Under the pieces are notes generated by a model. The model searched no databases and was not told the DNA's origin. It was given only the letters and a program-made list of their open reading frames with translations. Of a DNA stretch of 49,891 bases, positions 42,978-49,891 are shown in pieces; positions within the stretch are counted from its first letter, which is position 1; the number at the start of each line of letters is the position of its first letter. This DNA is from Candidatus Andersenbacteria bacterium RIFCSPHIGHO2_02_FULL_46_16 (GTDB taxonomy: Bacteria > Patescibacteriota > Andersenbacteria > UBA10190), in contig MHHQ01000007.1 of NCBI GenBank assembly GCA_001817065.1, forward strand, positions 1-49,891. The letters are read 5' to 3'. The translations under genes and the position numbers were made by a program.

Positions 42978-44288
42978 ATGCCTAAAATAGAAAAAATTGT
43001 CGGTCGGGAGATATTGGATTCGCGAGGCCATCCAACTGTGGAAGCGGTGGTATTGTGCGAAGGGGGTATGACTGGAGCAGCTATGGTACCTGCTGGAGCG
43101 TCCACCGGACGACATGAAGCTGTGGAGTTGCGCGATAATGACGAAAAAAGACATAGAGGCAAAGGAGTGTTGAAGGCAGTAGGCCATATCGAAGGAGAAA
43201 TCTATGCAGCCTTATTAGGGCAAGATACGGCAAATATCCACAAAGTGGATCGTATGTTATTGGAACTAGATGGAACAACAGATAAATCAAGATTGGGCGC
43301 TAATGCTATTTTGGCTGTTTCGTTAGCATGCGCACGAGCGGAAGCAGCAGCACAGGGGTTACCACTATATTTATATTTGAAGCAGATTTTTCCTAATCGA
43401 CCAGCCGTTTTGCCGGTACCACAAATGAATCTGATTAATGGCGGAAAGCATGCTAGCAACAATTTGTCTATTCAGGAATATCATTTGTTGCCGATTGGCT
43501 CGCCAACTTTCTCCGAAGCATTGCGGATGGGAGTAGAAATTTATTTTACCTTGCGTGACATGCTCGTGGAGAAAGGTTTTCAGGTGGAAGTGGCTGATGA
43601 GGGAGGCTTTGGGCCAAAATTAGAAAATAGCGAGACGGCGTTTAACTTTTTGGTAAGGGCTATCGAGAAGGCTGGGTATATACCCGGAGTGGATGCATTC
43701 TTGGGGATTGATGCAGCGGCGAGCGAGTTTTATGACAATGAGAGTAATCAATATATGCTGGATGGTCAGTTAATGTCGGCTGTTGATTTAGCTTTTCAAT
43801 ATAAAACGTGGCGAGAGCGATACCCAATAATATCAATCGAGGATCCATTTGCTGAAGACATGTGGGACGACTGGAAGTTGTTTACCGCTAAGAACGGAGA
43901 TTACTTACAGGTAGTGGGCGATGATCTTTACGCTACCAATAGTACAAGGATAAGGGAAGGAATTGTACAAAATGCGACAAACGCAGTATTAATCAAGCCT
44001 AACCAAGTAGGAACTTTAACGGAGACAATGCAAGCGATTGTTTTGGCCCAGGAGGCCCAGCAAAACATAGTGATTTCGCATCGATCAGGTGAGACGGAGG
44101 ATGCATTCATTGCTGATTTGTGTGTGGCAGTGGGAGCGGGTCAGATCAAAACGGGTGCACCATCTCGTTCGGATCGTACATCTAAGTATAACCGTTTGTT
44201 GGCAATTGAGCAGGAGTGCGGAGGCGACCTGTCGCATGATCTGCAGCCTTTTCTAGAAAAGACTAATCAGGGGTACGAGATTAAATGA
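42978..44288 (+). CDS. eno: Enolase
   Basis: 436 residues. REILDSRGHPTVEAVV, AMVPAGASTGRHEAVELRD, the catalytic EVADEGGFGP, metal-site ISIEDPFAEDMW, VVGDDLYATN, LIKPNQVGTLTE and SHRSGETEDAFIADL. Makes phosphoenolpyruvate. It ends the glycolytic block; phosphoglycerate mutase and pyruvate kinase are not in the window. Confidence 0.98.
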   Translation: MPKIEKIVGREILDSRGHPTVEAVVLCEGGMTGAAMVPAGASTGRHEAVELRDNDEKRHRGKGVLKAVGHIEGEIYAALLGQDTANIHKVDRMLLELDGTTDKSRLGANAILAVSLACARAEAAAQGLPLYLYLKQIFPNRPAVLPVPQMNLINGGKHASNNLSIQEYHLLPIGSPTFSEALRMGVEIYFTLRDMLVEKGFQVEVADEGGFGPKLENSETAFNFLVRAIEKAGYIPGVDAFLGIDAAASEFYDNESNQYMLDGQLMSAVDLAFQYKTWRERYPIISIEDPFAEDMWDDWKLFTAKNGDYLQVVGDDLYATNSTRIREGIVQNATNAVLIKPNQVGTLTETMQAIVLAQEAQQNIVISHRSGETEDAFIADLCVAVGAGQIKTGAPSRSDRTSKYNRLLAIEQECGGDLSHDLQPFLEKTNQGYEIK

Positions 44289-44839
44289 GGAAATACATAA
44301 GTTAGAAGCACTAAAATTAATCGGTAATTTTCAATTTTCCCTCCTTCGCCCTCCGCTCCCTAAAAGATTTCTTGGGGACTAAGTCACCATCCGTAAATAA
44401 CTTAACCATTTCTCGCCCACTATGCGCCAATCTACGACTTTTCCTCCAGCCTTCGCCAAGGCTACGGCCGGCAGGCAATCACGAATTACTCACCGTAGCT
44501 TGGCTACGGCTGCTGGTTCGCTCCAGTCGTCGCTACCACCTTCGCTAAAGCTACGGTGGTCAAGAAAGCTATGGCCGGCAGGCAATTGGGAAAGCCGTAT
44601 CTCGACGCATATTGAACGAGATCTAGCCAAGTTATTTTTGGATGGCGCCTAAGCTTAGAGCTACGGAAGGGCCAAGGGAAATCCCAATTTTAAACTAGAT
44701 GATGCCCCGCGGTATTGGCGCGGGGAGGTTCATACTCAATTTATTCCACTGCGCAGAAAACAACCCTGCCGCAGGCGGGGCGGGGCTGCATAAGTTTTAA
44801 AGCAACCTGGGGTATAAATGTGGTATAATTTAATACATT
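44289..44839. other. Repeat-filled spacer after eno
   Basis: No convincing gene. It holds palindromic units with GCCTTCGCCAAGGCTACGG, GGCCGGCAGGCAAT (44470s and 44573), CTTCGCTAAAGCTACGGTGG, the hairpin CCCCGCG...CGCGGGG (44705-44725) and CCCTGCCGCAGGCGGGG. ORF 44422-44652 is a translation of these repeats. Confidence 0.55.
44821..44829 (+). promoter_or_regulatory. Extended -10 promoter
   Basis: TGGTATAAT, an extended -10, ten bases before the ATG of the four-helix-bundle gene; no clear -35. It would give a leader of about four bases. Confidence 0.45.
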
Positions 44840-45274
44840 ATGAAAACGGAAGAACAGCATGTAGTTTGGGAACGTCGTCAGACAGAAATCTGGGATAGAA
44901 TATTTCAGGCTATGTCGGATGTGGTGGCAGTGGCAGAAACGTTGGACAATTCAGTCGGACAGAAACAGCTGCAAGAACAATTGATGAAATCGGCCATGTG
45001 TATCGGGGTAAAATTGGTGCGGGCTAATGCATCAGGTCGGGCGGTGAAGTTTGAAAAATATTTAGAGGAGGCGAGAATGAAAGCCATTGAGACGGATTAT
45101 TGGTTACGATTAATATATGTATTGCAACAAAGAGAGGAAGTGCAGCGAGATCTATCCAGTGTTATTTCACAATATGCAGCAATCATTAATATGCTGAACA
45201 AGTTTATCAAGCATACCCAGGATGAGCCTGACGTTATTGCTCGCCATGCCAGAGGGCCGAAGATTAATATGTAA
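44840..45274 (+). CDS. Four-helix-bundle protein (23S rRNA intervening-sequence protein family)
   Basis: 144 residues, all helical. KSAMCIGVKLVRANA and EARMKAIETDYWLRLIYVL are the S23/four-helix-bundle signatures; ETDYWLRL is especially typical. Such proteins occur inside 23S rRNA insertions and also as stand-alone genes; their role is unknown. It is a single gene with its own promoter, ahead of recJ. Confidence 0.82.
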   Translation: MKTEEQHVVWERRQTEIWDRIFQAMSDVVAVAETLDNSVGQKQLQEQLMKSAMCIGVKLVRANASGRAVKFEKYLEEARMKAIETDYWLRLIYVLQQREEVQRDLSSVISQYAAIINMLNKFIKHTQDEPDVIARHARGPKINM

Positions 45275-45445
45275 GTTGGGGTAAAGCTTGGTTTGGGTTT
45301 TTTATTTATGTAACAGTAGCAGATGCGTGGGTTTAATAACCGGCTGGGGAGAGGACTGGTGCCTATGTTAGTATAAAGATTTCGCCCGAGCGATATAAAG
45401 AGTAAGTGACGCGGGTCGTGGTTAAAATTAAGGAAAGAATTGGTT

Positions 45446-47149
45446 ATGGCTAAAGCCTGGGGAATTAAGGCAGGGGGAAGAAGTGATTTTGTGACCTTGG
45501 AACAAATACAAAAAACACTGCTGCGGCAGCGTGGGGTGAAGAAAAACCAAATGGATGATTATTTTTCTCCGCAAGTTGATACGGGCTTGCACGATCCGTA
45601 CCTGATGGCTGATATGGATAAAGCAATTAGTCGGATTAGCAGTGCGATCCAGAAGAAAGAACGCATACTGGTTTATGGCGACTATGACGTAGATGGAGTG
45701 TGTAGTACAGCGATTTTAATGTCGGCTTTGCGGGACTTGGGAGCAAAGGCAGTGCCGTTTTTACCGCATCGAACGGATAATGGCTACGGTCTGGATGGTA
45801 ATGTGCTGCGTGAACTATTGGCGCAATACGATTTATTAATCACAGTTGATTGCGGGATAAGTAATAGTGCGGAGATCGATTGGTTGAATAGTCGGGGGAA
45901 GGATAGTATCGTAACGGACCACCATTTGGTACCAGAGGTGTTACCTAAAGCAGTGGCTGTTTTACATCCGAACCATCCAGCTGGCACATATCCGTTCCAG
46001 TTTTTATGCGGCGCTGGCGTAAGCTGGAAACTGGCTATGGCGTTATTGGCTAATAAGAGGGCTGATCGCGGGAGCAACCAGGAGCAGATATTCAATTTAC
46101 TTGGGCTGGCTTGCTTAGGGACAGTAGCTGACATGGTGCCATTGATCGGAGAAAATCGGGTGATAGTAAAATATGGATTGCGCTCTCTGATGGCTAGCAA
46201 TAATTCTGGTTTAAAAGCCTTGGTAGCTGCTGCAGGCCTTGGTCGCAATAGTATTAGTGCCGAAATGATCGCTTATCGGATAGCACCATTGATTAATGCG
46301 GCTGGACGAATAGGCCATCCGCAAACAGCCCTTGATTTATTATTGGCTGATACCGAGCAGGCAGCGGGAGAAGAAATTGCGAAACTAAAGCAATTAAACC
46401 AGGAGCGAAGACGTATTGGGCAGGCGGTACAAAGTCAGGCTGAATTAGCGGGAGCGGAAGGTGGAAATATTATAGTGGCAGCCGATACGAGTTGGCCGGC
46501 GGGGGTATTGGGATTAGTAGCGGGACGTCTTTGTGATAAATATCAGCGTCCGGCGGTGGTAATTGGCAGTGCAGGAAAGGTAGCGATTGGTTCAGCTAGA
46601 GCACCGCTGGGCATCAATATTGTGGAAGTGTTAAAGCCATTAGGCAGTTTGTTGACCCGGTTTGGCGGTCATGAAGCAGCCGCTGGTTTTACTCTGCCCA
46701 TTGAGAACATTGCACAAGTGAAGGAGGCGTTACATGCCAGCACGGTTAACTGGGAATCTCAGGGGGAGAAGGTCAAGGGGTGGGCGGACATTGTCCTGCA
46801 ACCGCAACTTGTGGGTTGGGACTTGATTGATATGTTGGAGCAAATGGAGCCATATGGACAGGGCAATGAAAGGCCAGTCTTTATGATGCGCAACATATAC
46901 TTAGGACACTGGGGCAGAGTGGGTAAGAACAAAGAGCATGCCAAATTGATTTTTAACGTGAACGACGAATTGCTGGAGGGTATTGCTTTTGGCTTGGCAG
47001 AGGAAATAGAAAATTGTTGCATAACAGATCAGGGAATGGTTGATGTGTTGGGCTGTTTGGAGGTTAATGAATATAATGGACGACGGAGTCTGCAAATGAA
47101 CATCAAAGACATTGGCCGAGCCGGCGAGGTGGCGATTATACAAGAATGA
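45446..47149 (+). CDS. recJ: Single-stranded-DNA exonuclease RecJ
   Basis: 567 residues from the ATG at 45446 (MAKAWGIKAGG); the TTG two codons upstream is less likely. DHH motifs: VYGDYDVDGVCSTA (about 75), TVDCGIS, VTDHHLVP (about 155), then DHHA1 FGGHEAAAGFTL (about 410) and a C-terminal OB-like region. It degrades ssDNA 5' to 3' in recombination and mismatch repair. Normal length and complete metal site. Confidence 0.95.
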   Translation: MAKAWGIKAGGRSDFVTLEQIQKTLLRQRGVKKNQMDDYFSPQVDTGLHDPYLMADMDKAISRISSAIQKKERILVYGDYDVDGVCSTAILMSALRDLGAKAVPFLPHRTDNGYGLDGNVLRELLAQYDLLITVDCGISNSAEIDWLNSRGKDSIVTDHHLVPEVLPKAVAVLHPNHPAGTYPFQFLCGAGVSWKLAMALLANKRADRGSNQEQIFNLLGLACLGTVADMVPLIGENRVIVKYGLRSLMASNNSGLKALVAAAGLGRNSISAEMIAYRIAPLINAAGRIGHPQTALDLLLADTEQAAGEEIAKLKQLNQERRRIGQAVQSQAELAGAEGGNIIVAADTSWPAGVLGLVAGRLCDKYQRPAVVIGSAGKVAIGSARAPLGINIVEVLKPLGSLLTRFGGHEAAAGFTLPIENIAQVKEALHASTVNWESQGEKVKGWADIVLQPQLVGWDLIDMLEQMEPYGQGNERPVFMMRNIYLGHWGRVGKNKEHAKLIFNVNDELLEGIAFGLAEEIENCCITDQGMVDVLGCLEVNEYNGRRSLQMNIKDIGRAGEVAIIQE

Positions 47150-47197
47150 TTAATCGGGATAAGTTATTAGCAAAAACAAGATTATTAATTTATAACA

Positions 47198-47617
47198 GTG
47201 AAAGCAAACTTACACACCGACGGAGGAGCGAGGGGAAACCCAGGTCCATCAGCGATTGGCTTTGTTCTTGAAATACCCGGACAGGCAGCTATAGCGGTGG
47301 GGGAATGCATCGGGAAAGCTACCAATAACCAGGCGGAATATAAGGCATTAATTAGAGGATTAACGAAGGCTGTCAAGGAAGGCGTGCAGGAAATTGTTTG
47401 CTATTTAGACAGCGAGTTAGTAGTTAGGCAACTGAAAGGTGAATATAAAGTAAGAGATGCTGACTTAAAAAAATTGTTTGATAAGGTTAAGGGGTTGGTG
47501 AATAAATTTTCAGCGGTTGAATTTTCTCATATACGGAGAGAGAAAAATAAGCAGGCAGATAAGCTGGTGAATAAGGCGTTGGATGAAGAAAGTGGAAATA
47601 TAGAAAATAGAGTCTAG
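47198..47617 (+). CDS. rnhA: Ribonuclease HI family protein
   Basis: 139 residues, GTG start. Catalytic acids are in LHTDGGARGNPGP, NNQAEYKAL, CYLDSELVV and KQADKLVNKAL. Degrades RNA in RNA-DNA hybrids. The short, basic-loop-lacking form is that of the archaeal/Bacillus YpdQ-like group. The C-terminus (SGNIENRV) reads through a GAAAATA-type repeat like that at rpsQ. 48 bases after recJ. Confidence 0.93.
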   Translation: MKANLHTDGGARGNPGPSAIGFVLEIPGQAAIAVGECIGKATNNQAEYKALIRGLTKAVKEGVQEIVCYLDSELVVRQLKGEYKVRDADLKKLFDKVKGLVNKFSAVEFSHIRREKNKQADKLVNKALDEESGNIENRV

Positions 47618-48060
47618 AAAAAGTAATTTGGTTATGCTAAAAAATCCAAATGACCAAATCCCAATGACCAATTAATGACCAAATCCTAAACTACAGAAAC
47701 CCCAAACCCGCCCTCAGGCGAGGCGCGCCTTGCTGGGCGGTAAAGCAGAAACATAAAAAAGCTTAATGACAATATCCAAATGTCTAGCCTTCGCCTCTCG
47801 ACTTCATTCAGGGTTACAGTGGGCAGGCAATTCAACGATAAATGACAAAATTTTAAAAGCGAAAAGCGTAAAAAGAAAAGAGTAAAAGAACAAGGTAAAA
47901 TTTAAAGTAGTAGTTTTAATTAGCGACTCTTTACTTATCTTCTTATCCATACTCGCTGATTTGGGGTGATACAAATCATAATTAATGACATTACTGGAGT
48001 GGGTAACAGGTCTGTTAGTTAAAATATTGTTCAGGCAGCTAAGGAGAGTGGTTGTTGCTT
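47618..48060. other. Repeat-rich spacer
   Basis: AAATCCAAATGACCAAATCCC repeats at 47641-47695 and a GC palindrome (CCTCAGGCGAGGCGCGCC, about 47713-47740), then AGCCTTCGCC...GGCAGGCAATTC (47788-47833) and AT-rich sequence with no plausible gene. ORF 47804-48196 minus is not convincing. Confidence 0.5.
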
Positions 48061-48124
48061 GACCCCCAAAGCGCACGCCCCGGCCCTTTGGGCCGTGGGA
48101 TAAGCCAACTCCCGCCTCCCTTGC

Positions 48125-48130
48125 TACAAT
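48125..48130 (+). promoter_or_regulatory. Extended -10 box of tnpA
   Basis: TGCTACAAT, ending six bases before the tnpA ATG. No Shine-Dalgarno, so the transcript is probably leaderless. Confidence 0.4.
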
Positions 48131-48136
48131 GAATAC

Positions 48137-48571
48137 ATGCCAAACAAGGTTATCTGGTGGCACGGGGCTCACAGTACGCATCGCCTGCTTTACCATATAG
48201 TCTTCGTACCCAAATACAGAAGAGCCGTCCTGCGGGGGAAACTGACCAGGCGGATATACCAGCTATGGTATGAATGTTGCAAAGTGAACAAGTGGTACAT
48301 TCATGAGCTACAGATCCTGCCGGATCACGTACACATGCTAATTCAGCTGCCACCGACGATCACGCCAGCTAAAGCCATCCAGTACCTCAAAAGCGGCTCC
48401 AGCCGAGTGATCCGGCGTGAGTATCCCGAGCTTGAAGAATGGTTGTGGGGCGATTCTCTCTGGCAGGACGGCTACTTTGCAGAAACGGTAGGACGAACAA
48501 ACGAAGAGGCGATGCGCCAGTATATCCGAAAGCAATGGGAGGCGGAGCCTAGCTCAAGCTCCGGCCTTTAG
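48137..48571 (+). CDS. tnpA: IS200-like Y1 transposase TnpA
   Basis: 144 residues. YHIVFVPKYRRAVL, the HUH motif LPDHVHMLIQLPP (about residues 62-74), and the C-terminal helix MRQYIRKQWE with the nucleophilic Tyr. It nicks and rejoins ssDNA at the hairpin ends. Intact. The stop codon lies within the right-end hairpin. Confidence 0.93.
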   Translation: MPNKVIWWHGAHSTHRLLYHIVFVPKYRRAVLRGKLTRRIYQLWYECCKVNKWYIHELQILPDHVHMLIQLPPTITPAKAIQYLKSGSSRVIRREYPELEEWLWGDSLWQDGYFAETVGRTNEEAMRQYIRKQWEAEPSSSSGL

Positions 48572-48578
48572 GCCGGAG
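48559..48578 (+). repeat. IS200 right-end hairpin
   Basis: Perfect 8-bp stem CTCCGGCC / GGCCGGAG with TTTA loop, containing the tnpA stop. Confidence 0.8.
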
Positions 48579-48670
48579 ATGTTGACATCAATGAATATTA
48601 GGAATAGTCTTTTTGTTTAGTGAAATAATTGATGTATGGTTGTTGTTCTTCAAAATCTAGGAGATAGACG

Positions 48671-49681
48671 ATGAATAAGCTACTGACTGACCTTGAATTT
48701 GATCATGATAAGTATGGATTACCCAGCTGGTCACAAGACGTTTTGGAAGCGTTCCGAGGATGCAACAGGGCTGGTCGAGAAGCACGGAATATGCTAGGGA
48801 ATGCTTATTGTACTGGCCTTATACATGACGTTGCAGTGATTGAGGTGCAGAAGAAGCTATTTTCTTTTGTACAAGAGTACATGGGCGAAATGCCAGACTT
48901 TGTGTTTCTAGAAAGACCTGACTACAGAAGAATTGAAGTGGGTGTTAAAACCGGCACGTTTTCTTCTAAGTCGCAGCACAGTGTTTGTATTAGAGCTGGC
49001 GGTGATTACTGGACTTACTATGTACCGCGAATGGATTGTGTATATAGAGGTGCGAATATTGGTGCTGAATATACGCCCGGAGAAACAAATTTTCTTGGTT
49101 TTGAAGTTATTCACAGTCAGGATTGCTCACAATGGCCTGGCTTCATTGCTTTTGATGACACTGGTATAAACGAAGGACATCGGCGGCGACTTGATGCAGA
49201 TGATCTGGCCAAAGTCATTGAAGCTATAAGTCAACATCTGGTGAATCCTGTCAGCCAAGAAGTATTTAGCAACCTAGTGATTGATTTTGACCGTATATGG
49301 GAAAACGAGGGAAAGGAGACGGAAAACACTATGAAATTGTATGGGCAAAAAATTCGTAATTGCATATTCGGGCTTGTATCGGCTATTAAAGCGGGTGGTA
49401 TTGAGCTGCCGGGATGTGTGATCTGGCGTATCGGGGAAGATGACGCTACTTGTGTTCTCACTGAAGAGAGGAGAGTAGTGGAGGCCCCGGTTGTTACTTC
49501 AGAATGGCTATTCTTTTGGCAGTCTCGTAAGATTGACTTAGCTAAAGGTTTTGATGTAGACGATGAACGAATTATCAGACTTTGTGAAGGTCTAGCGCGA
49601 GAACTTATTGAGTTGTTGCCCAATCGTCTCAGCAGAGCGTTGCTGGAATATCTAGGTAACTGGCAGTCTCGTACATATTAA
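48671..49681 (+). CDS. Hypothetical protein
   Basis: 336 residues that I do not recognise. CTAGGAGATAG gives a good Shine-Dalgarno before the ATG, and a terminator follows the stop, so it is a monocistronic unit. The sequence is mixed alpha-beta with no signal peptide or membrane helix. Aromatic-rich central part (GGDYWTYYVPRMDCVY) and six to eight Cys are visible without CxxC pairing. It lies between an IS200 element and a dispersed repeat, so it may be accessory. Confidence 0.75.
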   Translation: MNKLLTDLEFDHDKYGLPSWSQDVLEAFRGCNRAGREARNMLGNAYCTGLIHDVAVIEVQKKLFSFVQEYMGEMPDFVFLERPDYRRIEVGVKTGTFSSKSQHSVCIRAGGDYWTYYVPRMDCVYRGANIGAEYTPGETNFLGFEVIHSQDCSQWPGFIAFDDTGINEGHRRRLDADDLAKVIEAISQHLVNPVSQEVFSNLVIDFDRIWENEGKETENTMKLYGQKIRNCIFGLVSAIKAGGIELPGCVIWRIGEDDATCVLTEERRVVEAPVVTSEWLFFWQSRKIDLAKGFDVDDERIIRLCEGLARELIELLPNRLSRALLEYLGNWQSRTY

Positions 49682-49693
49682 TTGAGTTGAGAA

Positions 49694-49739
49694 TCCCCCT
49701 TTTTTCTGTTTGGAAATACGAAGAGAGGGGGCTTTTTTA
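49694..49739 (+). terminator. Terminator of the hypothetical gene
   Basis: CCCCCT, long loop, AGGGGG, C, then six T. Confidence 0.65.
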
Positions 49740-49830
49740 TAGACAAATATATGATAAGGAGCTTAGATGAGTAGCATGTTAGTAAACCTGTGTACCCCCG
49801 GAGGTGGACAGTAGTAAAAGGCTTGACTGG

Positions 49831-49891
49831 GTAACCGCTCACCGGTTAAGGAAGTGGTAGAATAGAAGCAACGGTAAAAACAAACACTAAG
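49831..49891. repeat. Partial second copy of the inverted-repeat element
   Basis: GTAACCGCTCACCGGTTAAGG matches GTAACTGCTCACAGGTTAAGG at 9805 in 19 of 21 positions. The element continues past the window. In 49741-49830 I see only a possible 15-codon ORF at 49767 behind GGAG. Confidence 0.5.

Larger units (their letters stand above)
48061..48597 (+). mobile_element. IS200/IS605-type element (tnpA only)
   Basis: One HUH transposase gene flanked by end hairpins: CCCGGCCC TTT GGGCCG at 48078-48099 on the left and CTCCGGCC TTTA GGCCGGAG at 48559-48578 on the right. These imperfect palindromes are the sites recognised by TnpA in single-strand transposition. Exact ends are inferred. Confidence 0.7.

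Noticed and set aside
44422-44652. 76-residue ORF after eno
   Set aside because: Translation of palindromic repeat units (AKATAGRQ-type); no start signal.
47804-48196. 130-residue minus-strand ORF
   Set aside because: Overlaps repeats and the tnpA start; low-complexity and hydrophobic by composition only.
1-49891. CRISPR arrays, tRNA and rRNA genes
   Set aside because: No regularly spaced direct repeats and no tRNA or rRNA signatures were seen by eye; a tRNAscan or Infernal run would settle this.

Overview
The window looks like a chromosome segment of a Candidate Phyla Radiation (Patescibacteria, Parcubacteria-like) bacterium. This rests on several features: the L15-L18 end of the ribosomal cluster has no L30 gene between rpsE and rplO; S14 is the short zinc type; many ribosomal proteins carry charged extensions; glycolytic genes sit in one block; a long hypothetical protein has an N-terminus I associate with these genomes; and intergenic spaces hold A-rich degenerate and palindromic repeats. 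No rRNA, tRNA or CRISPR array was found. Nearly all genes run on the + strand.

Region 1 (1-2008): the end of a RelE-like toxin gene, a complete ISAs1-family insertion sequence (451-1700), and the stump of a second transposase cut off exactly at the right end of that IS.

Region 2 (2009-8688): a tightly overlapping five-gene operon. It encodes a double ATP-grasp ligase, a dipeptide epimerase of the enolase superfamily, a SAM methyltransferase, a PP-loop protein resembling MurL-type glutamate epimerases, and a DegT-like PLP enzyme. A decayed PurD-like ATP-grasp tail follows. I read this as a peptide or amino-acid-ligase pathway making or tailoring a small D-amino-acid-containing peptide. It is the best candidate here for an undescribed system.

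Region 3 (8701-29531): rpmB, an M50 protease, the str operon (rpsL, rpsG, fusA, a small acidic protein, tuf, rpsJ), a minus-strand zinc-ribbon membrane protein, then the S10/spc cluster from rplC through rplO, secY, adk and map. rpsJ is separated from rplC by terminators and the minus-strand gene. Strong promoters precede rpsL, tuf, rplC and rpsS. Two small inverted-repeat elements lie directly against the rpsL and tuf promoters.

Region 4 (29532-33037): a large hypothetical gene of contrasting base composition, a 66-bp palindrome, and two small minus-strand genes (a coiled-coil protein and a two-helix membrane protein).

Region 5 (33114-47617): ruvX, uppS, a dolichol-phosphate-sugar-synthase-like GT2, galT, a small membrane protein, and a lower-glycolysis block (tpiA, fba, a PfkB kinase, gap, a D-2-hydroxyacid dehydrogenase, pgk, eno), followed by a four-helix-bundle protein, recJ and an RNase HI. 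The hydroxyacid dehydrogenase could reoxidise the NADH made by GAPDH, and the PfkB kinase is placed where a phosphofructokinase would be useful.

Region 6 (47618-49891): repeat-rich spacer, an IS200-type element with end hairpins, an unrecognised 336-residue protein with its own terminator, and part of a second copy of the inverted-repeat element seen upstream of rpsL.

A recurring theme is a -10-like box ending six bases before the start codon (rpmB, the M50 gene, ruvX, uppS, GT2, tnpA), which suggests frequent leaderless transcription.
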